From Thermocrispum agreste DSM 44070 (GTDB taxonomy: Bacteria > Actinomycetota > Actinomycetes > Mycobacteriales > Pseudonocardiaceae): 64,000 bases of DNA. This document shows, piece by piece, positions 10,201-21,075 of this stretch (the first letter of the stretch is position 1; every line of letters begins with the position of its first letter). A model generated the notes under the pieces. The model saw only the letters and a list, made by a program, of their open reading frames with translations. It was not told where the DNA came from and did no database searches. The stretch lies in assembly GCF_000427905.1 (NCBI RefSeq), contig NZ_KE386603.1:305332-369331 (forward strand). The letters are read 5' to 3'. The position numbers were made by a program, and so were the translations under genes.

Positions 10201-13200
10201 ACGCCGCCAGTTCATGCTCGCCGACTCGGGAGCCGAGGTCACGTTGACACCCGAGGACGTGCGCACGGTGGCGGTCGACCCCGTTGCGCCCACTGCACCG
10301 CGTGGCCACGACGCGGCCTACGTGATGTACACCTCGGGGTCGACCGGCCGCCCGAAGGGCGTGGTGATCGACCACGCCGCGCTGGTCAGCCAGCTGTCCT
10401 GGGTGGTGGAGCACTTCGACCTGGGGCCGGACGACGCCGTGCTGCACCAGTGCTCGGCCAGCTTCGACCCGTCGATCGAGGAAGTGCTGGCCACGCTGAT
10501 CGCCGGGGCGACCGTGGTGGTGGCACGACCCGGCGGCCAAACCGACCTGGACTACCTCACCGCGCTGATCCGCCGGGCCGGGGTCACCGTCATGGACCTG
10601 GTCCCGTCGCTGTACCGGGCGCTCGTCGAGCACCCCGCCGACGAACCCTGGTGGGATTCGCTGCGCGTGGCGTTGTCGGGTGGGGAAGAGCTCACCGCCC
10701 AGCTGGCCGCCCGCTGGCAGGCACTGACCGGGGTCGAGCTGCACAACACCTACGGCCCGACCGAGGCCACCGTCCAGGTGTCGGCCTGGCGGGTCCCGCA
10801 GCTCGACGACGGCACCGACCGCGACGGCATCCCCATTGGGACCCCTGTGCACAACACCGCCTTCCGGGTGCTCGACGCCGCGCTGCGCCCCGTCCCGGCC
10901 GGCCAGCCCGGTGAGCTCTACGTCGCCGGAGTGCAGCTGGCGCGCGGCTACCACCGGCAGCCCGGGCTGACGGCGGAACGGTTCGTGGCCGACCCGTACG
11001 GTCCGCCCGGCTCCCGGATGTACCGCACGGGAGACCTGGTGCGCTGGGACCGGCAGGACGGCACCGTCGTGCTGACCTACCTGGGCCGCGTCGACCACCA
11101 GGTCAAAGTCCGCGGCAACCGGGTCGAGCTCGGCGAGATCGAAGCCGTGCTGCGCACCGCCGAAGGGGTGTCGGACGCGGTGGTCGTGGCCCGGCCGGAC
11201 GACCGGGGCGTGGTGCAACTCGTGGCTTACGTCGTCGGTGCCGACCTGCAGCCCGCCGAGCTGCGCGCCCACGTGGCGCGGTCCCTTCCCGCGGCCGTGG
11301 TCCCGCACCACGTGCTGGTGCTGGACGAGCTCCCGCTCACCCCGGCGGGCAAGGTCGACCGGAAGGCGCTGCCCGCGCCGGAGCTGTCCAGGGAAGCCGT
11401 CGCCGAAGCCGCCGACCCGCGCGTGCAGGCCATCTGCGAGATCTACGCCGACGTGCTCGGGCTGGCCAAGGTCGGCCCCGACGAGGACTTCTTCGCGCTC
11501 GGCGGAGACAGCATCCAGTCGATCACCGTGGCCCGGCGTGCGCGCGAGCGCGACCTCATCTTCACCCCGCGCGACGTGTTCCAGCACCGCACGGCGGCCG
11601 CACTGGCCGCCATCGCCCGGAGCGAAGCCCCGGAAACCGTCCGCTGTGACGACGGGACCGGGGAAGTGCCGGCCACACCGATCATCCGATGGCTGGCCCG
11701 CGTGGCAGGCGACGCCCCGATCGACGGCTTCTTCCAATCCGTCACCCTGCGGATTCCCCGGGAGCTGGAGTGGACCGATGCCGAGACGCTGGTGCAGGCG
11801 CTGCTCGACCGGCACGATCTGCTCCGCGCACGGCTCGTCCGCGGTGACGAGTGGACGTTGCAGGTGCCCGGACCCGGCACAGTCCGCGCCGGGGATGTCC
11901 TCGAGCGTGGTGACGACGCGGAGTGGGACCCGGTGGTGGTGGCCCGTCGGCTCCGGCCGGAAGAAGGCGTCATGCTGCGCGCCGTGTGGCGGCCGGGGCG
12001 GCTGATGCTCGTCGCCCACCACCTGGCGGTCGACGCCGTTTCGTGGCGCATCCTCTGCGACGACCTTGCCGCTGGTTGGCGCCAGCTGCGTGCCGGCCGA
12101 CCGGTCGATCTTCCCCCGGTTCCCACGTCGTTCCGGCGATGGGCCGAGGTGCTGGCCGACCTGCCGGGGGAGCGGCACGCCGCCGAGCTTCCGGTGGCAG
12201 GACCGCTGGGCAGGCTGGATCCGGCGAGGGACGTCGCGGCCACTGTCCGCACGACCAGCCTGGTGCTGCCTGCGGAGCTCACCGAACCGTTGCTCGGCGA
12301 CGTGCCGGCCGCGTACCACGGAACCGCCGACGACGTGCTGCTCACCGCGCTGGCGATCGCCCTGCAGCGGTGGCGCTGGGCCGACGAACCGGTGCTGATC
12401 GATCTCGAAGGGCACGGCCGCGCGGAGGACCTGGCGCGCCTGGCAGGGACCACCGTCGACCTCACCCGCACCGTCGGGTGGTTCACCAGCCTGCACACCG
12501 TCCGGATCGAGCCGGGGGCGGACGATCTGCCGAGCGCGGTGAAGCGGGTCAAGGAGGCCGTCCGCGCGGCCACCCGTGACCGGGCAGGCGGCACCGGCGG
12601 CGCGCAGGTCCTGTTCAACTTCATGGGCCGCTTCTCGCTGGACGGCGAGACGGGCGGCGACTTCTCCCCGGTCTCCGACGGCGCACCGCTCGGCCACGGC
12701 AATGATCCGCGCACTCCGTTGGGCCACGCACTGGAGATCAACGCCGCGGTGCGCGACGGCCGGCTGGAGGCGCTGCTGTCCTGGCCCGGTGGGCTGCTGA
12801 CCGACGACGACATCGCGGAGTTCGCCCGCGCCTGGCAGGAGGCCCTGACGGACCTGGCCACCCACCAGCCGCCGGAGCCGGGGCGCGGGTTCACGCCGTC
12901 GGACTTTCCGTTGGTCCAGCTGGACCAGGCCGAGATCGACCGCATCACGGCCGACCGGCCGGTGTCGGACGTCCTGCCGCTCGCCCCGTTGCAGGAAGGC
13001 CTGTTCTTCCTGGCCAGCTACGACACCACCGAGCTGGACGTCTACACCTCGCAGTCGGTCTTCGACCTCGCCTGGCGGGTCGACATCGACCGCCTGCGCA
13101 CCGCCTTCGCGGCGGTGATGCAGCGCAACCCGGCTCTCCGCGCCGGATTCACCAGCCACGGCATCTCCCGGCCGGTGCAATTCGTCGCCGAGGATCCGGC

Positions 13201-16200
13201 CATCCCGCTGACCCTGCTGGACCTCGGCGATCTGGACGAGGCCGAGCAGCGGCGGCGTGTCGAGGAATTCCTGGCCGAAGACCGGACCCGTCGGTTCGCT
13301 CTGGACCAGCCGCCGCTGTGCCGGCTGACCGTGCTCAGGCTGGGGCCGGAGCGCGACAAGCTGGTGCTGTCCGGGCACATGATCGCCTGGGACGGACCGT
13401 CCACGCTGCTGTTCATGCGCCAGCTGTTCGCCCTCTACCAGGCGGACGGCGACTCCTCGGTGCTCACCGACACCCCCGGCAGCTACCGGGACTACCTGGA
13501 GTGGCTGGGCCGCCAGGACGTCGACGCCGCGCTGGCGGCATGGCGGGACGCCCTGGCCGGGTTGGCCGAGCCGACCCTGGTGGCGGGCGACAAGACCGGC
13601 ACGTCGTGCCTGCCGGAGAACATCGACGTCCGGCTGGATGCGGAGCTGACCGCACGCGTGCACGCCGCGGCGCGAGCCGTCGGGGTCACCGCCAACGCCC
13701 TCTACGCCACCGCCTGGGGACATGTGCTGTCGACCATGACCGGCTCCCCCGACGTGGTGTTCGGGATGGCCACGGCCGGGCGCCCGGCGGCGATCCCGAA
13801 CGTCGAGTCCACCATCGGCATGTACGTCAACACGGTGCCCGCCCGCGTGCGCTTGCACCCCGGGGAGACCGTGGCCGCCGTGCTCCGGCGGTACCAGCGG
13901 GAGCGCACGGCCGTCATGCCGCACGAATACCTCGGGCTCGGCACCATCCAGGCGGAATCCGGTCACCGGGTGCTGTTCGACACCGTGTTCGTGCACCGGC
14001 CCGGCGGCGGTGAGCAGGAGCTACGCGAACTGCGCGACGCCTACGGCATCGACGGGTTCTCGGCCATCGACGCCACGCACTATCCGCTGACCATGATCAT
14101 CACGCCGGACGAGCGGACGCTGGTCACGCTGTCCTACCGCCCGGACGTGTTCACCCAGGACGAAGCAGAGCGGATCGTCCAGCGCTACCTGGCCGTCCTG
14201 GAACGCATGGCGGACAGCACCGACGCGCCGGTTGCCCAGCTGCCGGTGGCGGCGCCAGGCGAGGACGAGCAGATTCGCGAGCACTGGACCTCGACGACCC
14301 GGAAGCTCCCGGATGCGACGATCGCAGACCTGCTCGCCGCCCAGGCCGAGCGCACACCGGACGAGATCGCGCTGGTCTTCGGCGAGCAGCGACTGACCTA
14401 CCGCGAGCTGGACGCGCGCATCAACCAGCTGGCTCGGCTGCTGCTGGCGCGGGGTGCCGGGCCCGAGCGCATCGTCGGCCTGGCCCTCGGCCGCTCGCTC
14501 GACATGGTCGTGGCGTTGTTCGCCGTGCTGCGGACCGGCGCGGCCTACCTGCCGCTGGACCTCGACCACCCTGCCGATCGGCTGCGGGCGATGCTGGCCG
14601 ACGCGCAGCCGCTGTGCGTGTTGTCGACGTCGGACGTCGGACTGGTCGAAGACGCGATCTGCCTCGACGAACCCGGCCTGCTGGACTCCTACCCGGCGTC
14701 ACCGCTCACCAGGGACGAAAATCCCGCGTTCGCACCGGGCGTGCCGAACAGGCTCGAGTACCCGGCGTACGTCATCTACACCTCGGGATCCACCGGCCGC
14801 CCGAAGGGCGTGGTCACGCCGTACCGGGGCCTGACCAACATGCAGCTCAACCACCAGGTGGAGATCTTCGAGCCGGCCATCGCCGCGGCAGGCGGCCGCC
14901 GGATGCGGATCGCCCACACCGTCTCGTTCGCCTTCGACATGTCGTGGGAAGAACTGCTGTGGCTGGTCGAGGGGCACGAGGTGCACATCTGCGACGAACA
15001 GCTTCGCCGCGACGCCCACGCGCTGGTGGCCTACTGCAACGAGCACCGCATCGACGTGGTGAACGTGACGCCCACCTACGCCCAGCTGCTGATCGAGGAG
15101 GGCCTGCTGGAAGCCGGGCCGCGGGCGCACCGCCCGCCGCTGGTGCTGCTGGGCGGCGAAGCGGTGCCGGACGCGGTGTGGTCGGCGCTGCGGGAGACCG
15201 AGCACACCTACGGCTACAACCTCTACGGGCCGACCGAGTACACCATCAACACTCTCGGCGCATCCACCGCCGACAGCCCGGCCCCCACGGTCGGCAGGCC
15301 GATCTTCAACACGCGCGCGTACGTGCTCGACGCGGCGCTGCGGCCCGTCCCGCCGGGGTGCCCGGGCGAGCTCTACATTGCCGGGGTGGGCCTGGCGCGC
15401 GGCTACCTGAACCGCCCGGGGCTGACCGCGGAACGATTCGTCGCCGACCCGTTCGGACAGCCGGGTTCGCGCATGTATCGCACCGGCGACCTGGTGCGGG
15501 TGCGCCCGGACGGGGGGATCGACTTCCTCGGCCGGACCGACGACCAGGTCAAGGTGCGCGGGTACCGGGTCGAGCCCGGCGAGATCGCCAGCGTGCTCGC
15601 GGAGCACCCGCAGGTCGGGCAAGCGGTCGTCGTGCCGCGGGGGAGCGGCCACGCCAAGCGGCTCATCGGATACGTGGTGCTCGCCGACGACAGCGCCGAC
15701 CTCGGCACGCTGCGGGAGTACTTGAAGCAGCGGCTGCCGGACTACATGGTCCCGGCGGCGCTGGTCCCGGTGGAGGCCATCCCGCTCACGGTCAACGGCA
15801 AGCTCGACGTCGCCGCACTGCCCGAGCCCGCCGCCCGCACGTCCGCCGAGCGGCGCGAGCCTCGCACCGAGCAGGAGCGCACACTGTGCGGGCTGTTCGA
15901 GCAGACGCTCGACCTGCCCGCAGGCAGCGTCGGACTGGACGACAGCTTCTTCGACTTGGGCGGCCACTCGCTGCTGGCCACCCGGCTGATCGCCCGTGCC
16001 CGCAGGGTGCTCGGAGCTCAGCTGGCCATCCGCGACCTGTTCGAGGCTCCGACGGTGGCCGAGCTGGTGCGGCGGCTCGGCCGGGGCGGTGACGAGCGGC
16101 CGCCGTTGACACCACGGCAGCGCCCGGCCGAGCTGCCCGCCTCGGCGGCGCAGCAACGGCTCTGGCTGATCCAGAACCTGGAGCAGTCCTCCGCTGCCTA

Positions 16201-19200
16201 CAACTTCCCGCTGCTGAGCAGGCTGCACGGCCCGCTCGACGTGGCGGCGCTGCGCGAGGCGTTGGCCGACGTGGTGCGGCGGCACGAGTCGCTGCGCACC
16301 GTCTTCGTCGAGCGGGAGGGCGTGCTTCATCAGCGCGTCCTGCCCGCCGACCAGGCGCGGCCCGACCTGCGCGTGGTCGAGGGCGCTTCCCAGGAGGCGA
16401 TCGCCGACGAGCTGCACCGGCCGTTCGACCTGGCCAGGGATGTGCCGCTGCGCGCCACCGTCTTCGCCGTGTCCAGCACCGAGCACGTGCTGGCCCTGGT
16501 GCTGCACCACATCACCACCGACGAGTGGTCCGACCGGCCGTTCCTGACCGACCTGGCCACCGCCTACGCCGCGCGCAGCGCGGGCCGGGAGCCGCAGTGG
16601 GAGCCGCTGGCGGTGCAGTACGGCGACTACACGCTCTGGCACCGGGAACTGCTCGGCGACCCCACCGACCCGGACAGCCTGGCCGCCCGCCAGCTGGACT
16701 TCTGGCAGCGCACACTCGACGGCGCCCCCGATGAACTGAACCTGCCTGCCGACCGGCCACGCCCGGCCCGGCCTTCGTTTGCCGGCGCCGAGCACACGGT
16801 GGAGGTCGATGCGCAGGTCTACCAGGGGCTGAAACGGCTGGCCGGGGAAACCGGCACCAGCATGTTCATGCTTGCCCACACGGCCGTGGCGGCGCTGCTG
16901 ACCAGGCTGGGTGCGGGCCATGACCTCCCGCTCGGCGCGCCGATCGCTGGGCGAACGGACGACGCGCTGGAGGATCTGGTCGGCTTCTTCGTCAACACCC
17001 TGGTGCTGCGTACCGACACCTCCGGCAGGCCGACGTTCCGCGAACTGCTCGCCCGGGTCAAGGACACCGACCTGGCCGCCTTCTCGCACGCCGACGTGCC
17101 GTTCGAATGGGTGGTGGAACGCCTCAACCCGCCGCGCAGCCCGGGACGGAACCCGCTGTTCCAGGTGATGGTCGGCTACCACGCCCGCGAGACCGGTCAG
17201 GCGTTCGGCCTGCCCGGGCTGACCGCCGAGCCGGTCGAGGTGCAAGCGCGCACCGCCAAGTTCGACCTGGTGTTCAGCTTCGCCGAAGTGATCGGCAGCG
17301 GGCTGAGCTGCACGCTGGAGTTCGCCACCGAACTGTTCGACGCCGACACCGTCGCGCTGCTCGGCCGCAGACTGCAGGCCGTGCTGACTGCGTTGGCCGC
17401 CGACCCCGACCAGCCGATCGACGCGGTGGACGTGCTGGTCGACGACGAGGCCGAGCGGGTGCTGGAGACATTCAACGACACCGCACGGGACGTCGACGAG
17501 GCGCCCTTGCCGGAGCTGTTCGCGCGGCTGGTCGCCGAGCAACCGGACGCGGTCGCGGTGGTGGACTCCGGGCACGAGTACACCTACGCCGAGCTGGACG
17601 CCCGCGCCAACCGGATCGCCCGGCTGCTGCAGGCGCGGTCCGTCGGCGCGGAGAGCATCGTCGGCATCGCGGTGCCGCGCTCGCTGGACCAGGTCGCGGC
17701 GATCCTGGGCACCCTCAAGCTCGGCGCCGCCTACCTCCCGCTCGACCTGGCGCACCCGGCCGACCGCTTGGCGTACATGCTCGGCGACGCGTCCGCCGCG
17801 GTGGTGCTGACCACCGAGCAAGCGGAAGGCAAACTGCCCGCGGTGCCCGGCGTGCAGCGGGTGGTGCTCGACGAACCGCGCATCGCCGCCGAGCTGGCCG
17901 TCCTCGACGACGATCCGATCCAGCTGCCGGTGCATCCGCACCAGGCCGCCTACGTCATCTACACGTCCGGCTCCACCGGCAAGCCCAAGGGCGTCGTCGT
18001 CTCGCACGAAGGGATCGGCAGCCTGATCGCCACCGCGCTCGACCGGATGGGCTTGCGACGCGACTCGCACGTGCTGCAGTTCGCGTCGATCGGGTTCGAC
18101 GTCGCGGTGTTCGAGCTGTGCATGGCGCTCGGCTACGGCGGCCGCCTGGTGCTGATCACCGATCAGGCGCGGGTCGCAGGGCCGCAGCTGACCGAGTTCC
18201 TGGCCGAGCACGCGATCACGCACATGATCCTGCCGCCGTCGCTGGTGTCGGCACTGCCGCCGGAGTGCGAGCTGCCCGCGGGGGCCACCTGCCTGGTCGG
18301 CACCGAGACCGTTCCCCCGGAACTGTTCGCCCGGCACCCGCGGACGACCCTGATCGCCGCCTACGGCCTGACCGAGGCCACGGTGAACTCCACGCTGTGG
18401 CATCCCGAACCGGGGTTCACCGGGCCGGTGCCGATCGGCGTGCCCGACCCCAACACCCGCTGCTACGTCCTGGACGCCGCGTTGCGGCCGGTCCCGCCGG
18501 GTGTGGCGGGAGAGCTGTACGTCGGCGGGCGCGGGCTGGCCCGCGGCTACCTCGGCAGGCCGGGCCTGACCGCCGAACGGTTCGTCGCCGACCCGTTCGG
18601 GCCACCCGGCGCGCGGATGTATCGCACCGGGGACCTGGCCCGCTGGCGGCGGGACGGCACACTGGAATTCCTCGGCCGGGTCGACACGCAGATCAAGGTG
18701 CGCGGCTTCCGGGTCGAGCTCGGCGAGATCGAGGCGGTGCTGACCGGCCACCCCGAGGTGCGGCAGGCCGCCGTCGTGGCCGACCGCACCGGCGACCTGG
18801 TGCGCCTGGTGGCCTACGTGCACGGGCCGGTCGACCCCGCCCAGCTGCAGGCGCACGTCGCCGCGCAGCTGCCGGAGTACATGGTGCCGGCGCTCGTCGT
18901 GCCGCTGGACGGTCCGTTGCCGCTGACCCCCAACGGCAAGCTCGACCGGCGCGCCCTGCCCGCCCCGGACTGGTCGGCGATGACCGGCTCGGTCGCGCCC
19001 GTGACTCCCGAGCAACGCGCGCTCGCCGCGCTGTTCGCCGAAGTCCTCGGGCTGGACGAGGTCGGCATCACCGACAACTTCTTCCTGCTCGGCGGCCACT
19101 CCATGGCGGCCATGCGGCTGCTCGGCCGGATCCGCAGCGAGTTGTCGGCGGAGCTGACCATCCGCGACGTGTTCGACGCGCCGACGGTGGAACGGCTGGC

Positions 19201-20611
19201 GGAAAGGCTGGCCGACCGCGCAGCGCCTGCCGAGCCCGAGCTGCACCGGTACGGCCCCGGCTCGGCAGGCGTCACGACCGGTGGCACGGCCGACGGCTCC
19301 GGCGAGGCACTGCCGGTGGCCCCGGCGCAGCGGTGGCCGCTGCGGTCGCACCAGCGGCACCAGCGGTTCGATCACGCCCTGGTGCTGCGGTCGGCGTGGC
19401 CGCTGGACACCGACGCCCTGGCCGATGCGCTGGCGGACGTGGTGCAGCGGCACGAGCCGTTGCGCACCCGGTTCACCGAGGACGGGACCGCCAGGGTGGC
19501 GGCCGAACCCCCGGAGCTGGCCGAGGAGTTCTGCGCCGACATCGACGCCCGGGTGCGCGAGCTGGCCGCGGAGCCGGTCGACCTCACCAGGGAACCGCCT
19601 TTGCGGGCGACCCTGCTGACCGGCCCGGACAATGCGCAGGCGCTGCTGCTGTGCCTGCACTACACCGGCGCCGACGAATGGTCGGTGGTGCCGCTGCTGC
19701 GCGATCTGAACATCGCCTATCGGGCCAGGACGGCGGGCGTCGAGCCGGGCTGGGCGCCCCTGTCCACCACCTACAGCGACTACGCGCGATGGCGGCTCGA
19801 CCGGCTCGGCGACCCCGAGGACATGGACAGCCGGGCCGCCGAACTGGTGGAGTACTGGCTCGAGGAGCTGTTCGGCATGCCGGCCCGCCTCCGGCTGCCC
19901 GCCGACCGGATCCGCAGGCCGGGAACGCACGGGGAAGCCGCTGTCGTAGCGTTCGAGCTGGACGAGCAGTTGCGGGCGGACATCGAGCGGCTGGCGGCCG
20001 ACACCGGCGCCAGCATGTACATGGTGCTGCACGCCGCGCTGGCCGCCCTGTTGTCGGCGCACGGCGCGGGCACGGACCTGCCGATCGGTTCGCTGGTCGC
20101 CGGGCGGACGGACGACCGGCTGGCGGACCTGGTGGGCTGCTTCGCCGACGTCGTGCTGCTGCGCACCGACACCAGCGGGGACCCCAGCTTCGCGGAGCTG
20201 GTCGGCAGGGTCAGGCAGGTCACGCTCAGCGCGCTGGACGCCGCCGAGATCGCATTCGGCGACGTGGCCGACGCGGTGGGGCTGACCGCCCTGCAGGTGC
20301 TGGTGGTCCAGCACGAGCAGCCGGACATGACGACGCTGGAAGGCGCCATTGGCACGCTCGAGGCGGTGCCGACCGGCGCCCTGCCTGCCGACCTGACGCT
20401 GAGCTTCTACCAGCCGCAGGGCGACGGACCGGTGGACTGTCACCTGGCCTACGCCGACGACCTGTTCCGGCCGGCCACCGTACGGCGGCTGATCGACCAG
20501 CTGCTGGGAATTCTCCGCCGTGCGGCCACGCAGCCGGAGCTGCCGCTGTCCGCGCTGGCCGACGAGATCGTGTTCGGCGACCAAGCGACCGAGGAAGGGA
20601 CACGACAGTGA
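4205..20611 (+). CDS. Four-module siderophore NRPS, C-A-T-E/C-A-T-E/C-A-T/C-A-T/C
   Basis: Single 5468-aa peptide synthetase. Approximate domains in residues: C1 10-450, A1 455-945, T1 with Ser990, E1 1040-1455, C2 1465-1905, A2 1910-2390, T2 Ser2436, E2 2485-2900, C3 2915-3355, A3 3370-3870, T3 Ser3922, C4 3970-4420, A4 4430-4920, T4 Ser4966, C5 5030-5460. There is no thioesterase. The T domains before E are GGDSI type and the others GGHS, as expected. Pocket codes by hand alignment to GrsA: A1 DVWIVGAVNK, A2 DPEDLGTVQK, A3 DMENLGLINK (N5-hydroxyornithine), A4 DVFILGAVNK. The architecture matches erythrochelin synthetase EtcD, whose product is released as a diketopiperazine by the last C domain. 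C3 and C5 lack the second His of HHxxxDG. I chose ATG 4205 over 4145 because GGCAGGAG sits just upstream and the C1 core starts soon after. The long antisense frames are shadows. Confidence 0.97.
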   Translation: MCDVRPGQGGVPLTGAQTGIWLAQQLEPDNPMYNIAFRLDLRGRVDVGRLRQVAEQAVTETDCLHYRVTGTVGEPRLVPARLPVQVDLVDVRDADDPAAVADELMRQDRTQPVDLARPPLFRHVLLRLADDWVVWYQRYHHILIDAYGVGLLTMRAGALYTDPEAAGPAPAWEAVRLYEDDARYRSSEDFVADQRFWHQYLSGAGEPARLVPRGERAVRDGIRASVVLDERRSASVRSAAERAGVRPSRVMIAAVAAYLHRRTGAVDVTIGLPVTARLTEVQRAVPGMASNVVPLRLTVRPEMTGAELIEATDAAVRAVRPHVRYRGEELGKELGSADGVADLVGPTVNVLPFVEPVFGDLRLAWDPLWLGPLNDVTITVTDRHEAGLRIDLDADAAVTGEADMAEHRTRLLATLDALTAAPDQQLARLKLVTDAERRHLIDTLGVADHPAEDVTWPAAFEAQAARTPDAEALVCEDQRLTYRELNTAANRLAGLLIARGIGSEDVVGVALPRSTDLVVALLAVLKAGAAYLPLDTDHPAERLAYVLEDAGARTVLTNRDLVEYVPDVSGVACLVIDDEQVADALAAFDGKNPNVPVRLQDPAYVIYTSGSTGRPKGVVVTHDGVGSLIVTATERLGVTAESRVVQFASIGFDVAVWDLIMSLCVGGTAIIVPAERRVAGRALTDYLHQHRATHMILPPSLVAALPEDAQLPAGAVLVVGTEAVPAELVARWADRLRVVVAYGLTEASVNSTLWLADPSRPGTPPIGIPDPNTRCYVLDAALQPVPPGVEGELYVGGRGLARGYLNRPGMTAERFVADPYGPPGSRMYRTGDRVRWAADGTLEFLGRTDAQVKIRGHRIEPGEVESALLACPGVAQAAVGVRTDHRGVKRLVAHLSGQRIDVADVRERLSEKLPDYLVPSAFVVLDGPLPLTPNGKLDTKALPDPDWTAVTGSDAPGTPLESLLAELFADVLGLPSVGVQDSFFELGGDSIVAITLVNRARERGVRFTPRDVFQHRTVAALAAVAEVTGQLPERGADDHGWGQVPATAIVRWLARTVGDATVDAFFQSMSLRLPPQLGFDDTVRLVQALLDRHDMLRARLVRGKTWTLQVPEPGAISAADVLEHDETGEWDPAALAARLRPEDGVMLRGRWRPGELLLVINHLVVDGVSWRIMCDDLARGWQQLSAGEPIDLPPVPTSFRTWARLLSSSATAEPDASAPPLLDGRTLDARRDVAETERSTTVRLPREVTDAVVTRLPAAVGGTVDDVLLAAVATAVNRWRGVAGPVHIDREGHGRREDVAHQFWGKRVDLTRTVGWFTSMHTVCLDPGGDVVGAVKRAKEARRAVPHDGVLDIPGRGQVLVNYLGRFDADAREFGPVSGQPLGYGRDPRMPLTHLLEINALVRDGRLEARVSWPGRLLGEDEAGEFARLWQEVLTELAALDSGAVGGPTPSDFPLVDLEQHEVDQLTADGPVQDLLPLTPLQEGLYFHAHADAHDTYVVQQIVQLRGEVDADALRRAVQAMVDRHAPLRAAFRQLDSGRPVQVIAESVTVPWTVSDGPVDDVAEVERGRGFDVGQAPLLRAAYVPGHGGGHLILTVHHIVADGWSVPLMLSDLLAAYAPDGAARTLPPAPSYRDYHAWLHDRDDETARQAWRKALDGLAGPTFLVPPGGEASTEGATGRLVIDLPADVTQQLTARARERGLTLSSVAQAAWGVVLSRLTGRADVVFGTTVSGRAADVPGIESMVGLFVNTVPVRVQADHHVGLARLAGQVQSAHVELLGHQHLGLGELQRLAGADGDLFDTLVVVENYPMPDQVRDPAGTVRITDVRFVESGHYPFTVTVLPGRTLRLEINHDPHRIGRQRAQAVATALEQVLHQFAVAPDRPVGRLDLVDEPGRRALATGMRGQPRDHGDATVVQLFLAQAERRPHATAVQADDAVLTYAELADRAARVAGSLRSRGVGPESVVAVSVPRSAESVVAMLGVLMAGGVYLPVDPDYPAERRQFMLADSGAEVTLTPEDVRTVAVDPVAPTAPRGHDAAYVMYTSGSTGRPKGVVIDHAALVSQLSWVVEHFDLGPDDAVLHQCSASFDPSIEEVLATLIAGATVVVARPGGQTDLDYLTALIRRAGVTVMDLVPSLYRALVEHPADEPWWDSLRVALSGGEELTAQLAARWQALTGVELHNTYGPTEATVQVSAWRVPQLDDGTDRDGIPIGTPVHNTAFRVLDAALRPVPAGQPGELYVAGVQLARGYHRQPGLTAERFVADPYGPPGSRMYRTGDLVRWDRQDGTVVLTYLGRVDHQVKVRGNRVELGEIEAVLRTAEGVSDAVVVARPDDRGVVQLVAYVVGADLQPAELRAHVARSLPAAVVPHHVLVLDELPLTPAGKVDRKALPAPELSREAVAEAADPRVQAICEIYADVLGLAKVGPDEDFFALGGDSIQSITVARRARERDLIFTPRDVFQHRTAAALAAIARSEAPETVRCDDGTGEVPATPIIRWLARVAGDAPIDGFFQSVTLRIPRELEWTDAETLVQALLDRHDLLRARLVRGDEWTLQVPGPGTVRAGDVLERGDDAEWDPVVVARRLRPEEGVMLRAVWRPGRLMLVAHHLAVDAVSWRILCDDLAAGWRQLRAGRPVDLPPVPTSFRRWAEVLADLPGERHAAELPVAGPLGRLDPARDVAATVRTTSLVLPAELTEPLLGDVPAAYHGTADDVLLTALAIALQRWRWADEPVLIDLEGHGRAEDLARLAGTTVDLTRTVGWFTSLHTVRIEPGADDLPSAVKRVKEAVRAATRDRAGGTGGAQVLFNFMGRFSLDGETGGDFSPVSDGAPLGHGNDPRTPLGHALEINAAVRDGRLEALLSWPGGLLTDDDIAEFARAWQEALTDLATHQPPEPGRGFTPSDFPLVQLDQAEIDRITADRPVSDVLPLAPLQEGLFFLASYDTTELDVYTSQSVFDLAWRVDIDRLRTAFAAVMQRNPALRAGFTSHGISRPVQFVAEDPAIPLTLLDLGDLDEAEQRRRVEEFLAEDRTRRFALDQPPLCRLTVLRLGPERDKLVLSGHMIAWDGPSTLLFMRQLFALYQADGDSSVLTDTPGSYRDYLEWLGRQDVDAALAAWRDALAGLAEPTLVAGDKTGTSCLPENIDVRLDAELTARVHAAARAVGVTANALYATAWGHVLSTMTGSPDVVFGMATAGRPAAIPNVESTIGMYVNTVPARVRLHPGETVAAVLRRYQRERTAVMPHEYLGLGTIQAESGHRVLFDTVFVHRPGGGEQELRELRDAYGIDGFSAIDATHYPLTMIITPDERTLVTLSYRPDVFTQDEAERIVQRYLAVLERMADSTDAPVAQLPVAAPGEDEQIREHWTSTTRKLPDATIADLLAAQAERTPDEIALVFGEQRLTYRELDARINQLARLLLARGAGPERIVGLALGRSLDMVVALFAVLRTGAAYLPLDLDHPADRLRAMLADAQPLCVLSTSDVGLVEDAICLDEPGLLDSYPASPLTRDENPAFAPGVPNRLEYPAYVIYTSGSTGRPKGVVTPYRGLTNMQLNHQVEIFEPAIAAAGGRRMRIAHTVSFAFDMSWEELLWLVEGHEVHICDEQLRRDAHALVAYCNEHRIDVVNVTPTYAQLLIEEGLLEAGPRAHRPPLVLLGGEAVPDAVWSALRETEHTYGYNLYGPTEYTINTLGASTADSPAPTVGRPIFNTRAYVLDAALRPVPPGCPGELYIAGVGLARGYLNRPGLTAERFVADPFGQPGSRMYRTGDLVRVRPDGGIDFLGRTDDQVKVRGYRVEPGEIASVLAEHPQVGQAVVVPRGSGHAKRLIGYVVLADDSADLGTLREYLKQRLPDYMVPAALVPVEAIPLTVNGKLDVAALPEPAARTSAERREPRTEQERTLCGLFEQTLDLPAGSVGLDDSFFDLGGHSLLATRLIARARRVLGAQLAIRDLFEAPTVAELVRRLGRGGDERPPLTPRQRPAELPASAAQQRLWLIQNLEQSSAAYNFPLLSRLHGPLDVAALREALADVVRRHESLRTVFVEREGVLHQRVLPADQARPDLRVVEGASQEAIADELHRPFDLARDVPLRATVFAVSSTEHVLALVLHHITTDEWSDRPFLTDLATAYAARSAGREPQWEPLAVQYGDYTLWHRELLGDPTDPDSLAARQLDFWQRTLDGAPDELNLPADRPRPARPSFAGAEHTVEVDAQVYQGLKRLAGETGTSMFMLAHTAVAALLTRLGAGHDLPLGAPIAGRTDDALEDLVGFFVNTLVLRTDTSGRPTFRELLARVKDTDLAAFSHADVPFEWVVERLNPPRSPGRNPLFQVMVGYHARETGQAFGLPGLTAEPVEVQARTAKFDLVFSFAEVIGSGLSCTLEFATELFDADTVALLGRRLQAVLTALAADPDQPIDAVDVLVDDEAERVLETFNDTARDVDEAPLPELFARLVAEQPDAVAVVDSGHEYTYAELDARANRIARLLQARSVGAESIVGIAVPRSLDQVAAILGTLKLGAAYLPLDLAHPADRLAYMLGDASAAVVLTTEQAEGKLPAVPGVQRVVLDEPRIAAELAVLDDDPIQLPVHPHQAAYVIYTSGSTGKPKGVVVSHEGIGSLIATALDRMGLRRDSHVLQFASIGFDVAVFELCMALGYGGRLVLITDQARVAGPQLTEFLAEHAITHMILPPSLVSALPPECELPAGATCLVGTETVPPELFARHPRTTLIAAYGLTEATVNSTLWHPEPGFTGPVPIGVPDPNTRCYVLDAALRPVPPGVAGELYVGGRGLARGYLGRPGLTAERFVADPFGPPGARMYRTGDLARWRRDGTLEFLGRVDTQIKVRGFRVELGEIEAVLTGHPEVRQAAVVADRTGDLVRLVAYVHGPVDPAQLQAHVAAQLPEYMVPALVVPLDGPLPLTPNGKLDRRALPAPDWSAMTGSVAPVTPEQRALAALFAEVLGLDEVGITDNFFLLGGHSMAAMRLLGRIRSELSAELTIRDVFDAPTVERLAERLADRAAPAEPELHRYGPGSAGVTTGGTADGSGEALPVAPAQRWPLRSHQRHQRFDHALVLRSAWPLDTDALADALADVVQRHEPLRTRFTEDGTARVAAEPPELAEEFCADIDARVRELAAEPVDLTREPPLRATLLTGPDNAQALLLCLHYTGADEWSVVPLLRDLNIAYRARTAGVEPGWAPLSTTYSDYARWRLDRLGDPEDMDSRAAELVEYWLEELFGMPARLRLPADRIRRPGTHGEAAVVAFELDEQLRADIERLAADTGASMYMVLHAALAALLSAHGAGTDLPIGSLVAGRTDDRLADLVGCFADVVLLRTDTSGDPSFAELVGRVRQVTLSALDAAEIAFGDVADAVGLTALQVLVVQHEQPDMTTLEGAIGTLEAVPTGALPADLTLSFYQPQGDGPVDCHLAYADDLFRPATVRRLIDQLLGILRRAATQPELPLSALADEIVFGDQATEEGTRQ
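4232..8570 (+). other. NRPS module 1 (starter C-A-T-E)
   Basis: The starter condensation domain has HHILID with the second His at residue 141, so it can acylate the first amino acid. The A domain carries [11 protein letters not shown] and code DVWIVGAVNK, close to A4, which suggests N5-formyl-N5-hydroxyornithine in both. The E domain has [11 protein letters not shown] (His1162; the first His is Asn), EGHGR and NYLGRF, so residue 1 should be D. The acyl cap is probably acetyl by analogy with erythrochelin, which is inference. Confidence 0.8.
8600..12900 (+). other. NRPS module 2 (C-A-T-E), unknown residue
   Basis: The C domain is of the post-epimerase type ([18 protein letters not shown] intact, His1598). 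The A domain has an atypical A4 region FDPSIEE and code DPEDLGTVQK, clearly unlike the Ser code DVWHLS-type expected for erythrochelin or foroxymithine. Glu at position 239 and Asp at 278 hint at a basic side chain. The E domain has an intact [10 protein letters not shown], so residue 2 should be D. Confidence 0.75.
12950..16080 (+). other. NRPS module 3 (C-A-T) for N5-hydroxyornithine, variant C domain
   Basis: A3 code DMENLGLINK is identical to that known for N5-hydroxyornithine in coelichelin synthetase module 3. The C domain core reads [10 protein letters not shown]: aligned to [10 protein letters not shown] of C2, the catalytic second His is Met (residue 3059, codon 13379-13381). In erythrochelin-type products this residue is acylated on the N5-hydroxyamine, so this domain would form a hydroxamate and not an ordinary peptide bond. 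Confidence 0.8.
16110..19230 (+). other. NRPS module 4 (C-A-T)
   Basis: The C domain is of the L-to-L type, beginning [13 protein letters not shown], with HHITTDEWS (His4102; the usual Gly is Glu). A4 code DVFILGAVNK resembles A1, suggesting a second N5-formyl-N5-hydroxyornithine. The T domain is GGHSM type, and no epimerase follows, so the residue stays L. Confidence 0.8.
19300..20600 (+). other. NRPS terminal condensation-like domain, probable diketopiperazine release
   Basis: The fifth C domain ends the protein in place of a thioesterase. The first core motif is degenerate ([11 protein letters not shown]) and the active-site motif is HYTGADEWS, with Tyr5153 (codon 19661-19663) replacing the catalytic second His. 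By analogy with erythrochelin it should cyclise residues 3 and 4 and release the peptide; that role is inferred. Confidence 0.7.
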
Positions 20612-20817
20612 GCACGAACCCGTTCGACGACCCCGACGGCCGGTTCCACGTGCTGGTCAACGACGAGAACCAGCACTCGCTGTGGCCGTCGTTCGCCGAC
20701 ATCCCAGCGGGCTGGCGATCGGTCTTCGGGCCCGACACCAAGGACGCGTGCCTGGCGTACGTGGAGAAGAACTGGACCGACATGCGCCCGGCCAGCCTGA
20801 TCGCGGCCGACGACTGA
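20608..20817 (+). CDS. MbtH-like protein
   Basis: 69-aa NRPS accessory protein that binds and activates adenylation domains. Family signatures seen: [31 protein letters not shown] and WTDMRPASL. It starts at GTG 20608, overlapping the NRPS stop by four bases (GTGA), with GAGGAAGGG just upstream, so translation is coupled to the NRPS. This fits its known role as a partner of hydroxamate-siderophore synthetases (CchK-like). Confidence 0.95.
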   Translation: MSTNPFDDPDGRFHVLVNDENQHSLWPSFADIPAGWRSVFGPDTKDACLAYVEKNWTDMRPASLIAADD

Positions 20818-20886
20818 CCGGGCGCGGATCGCGGCCGTACCGCGGTAGGGGACGGCTGCGCGACACCGGCCGCGGTGTTGCTGTGC

Positions 20887-21075
20887 GCGGCATCGGCCGC
20901 GGTGTCGCTGGGCGCGGCATCGGCCGCGGTGTCGCTGGGCGCGGCATCGGCCGCGGTGTCGCTGTGGGCGGCATCGGCCGCGGTGTCGCTGGGCGCGGCA
21001 TCGGCCGCGGTGTCGCTGGGCGCGGCATCGGCCGCGGTGTCGCTGTGTGCGGCATCGGCCGCGGTGTCACTGTTC
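20887..21075. repeat. Minisatellite: seven 27-bp tandem repeats with internal hairpins
   Basis: Seven head-to-tail copies of a 27-bp unit starting GCGGCATCGGCCGCGG, with a partial copy before. Changes are confined to the last three bases of the unit and the final copy. Each unit holds CGCGGC-ATCG-GCCGCG, a 6-bp stem with a 4-base loop. The array fills the space between the convergent mbtH and ABC exporter genes and includes the exporter stop codon (21067-21069). It may act as a bidirectional transcription end; 27 is divisible by 3, but no gene reads through it. Confidence 0.9.

Noticed and set aside
2786-20584. Very long minus-strand open frames antisense to the NRPS (for example 2786-9985, 10061-13996, 14699-20584)
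   Set aside because: High GC keeps antisense frames open. They are rich in Arg, Gln and His without domains, and the sense strand carries a complete, motif-rich synthetase.
20887-21075. CRISPR array
   Set aside because: The 27-bp units are contiguous with no spacers and no cas genes are present; it is a tandem repeat.
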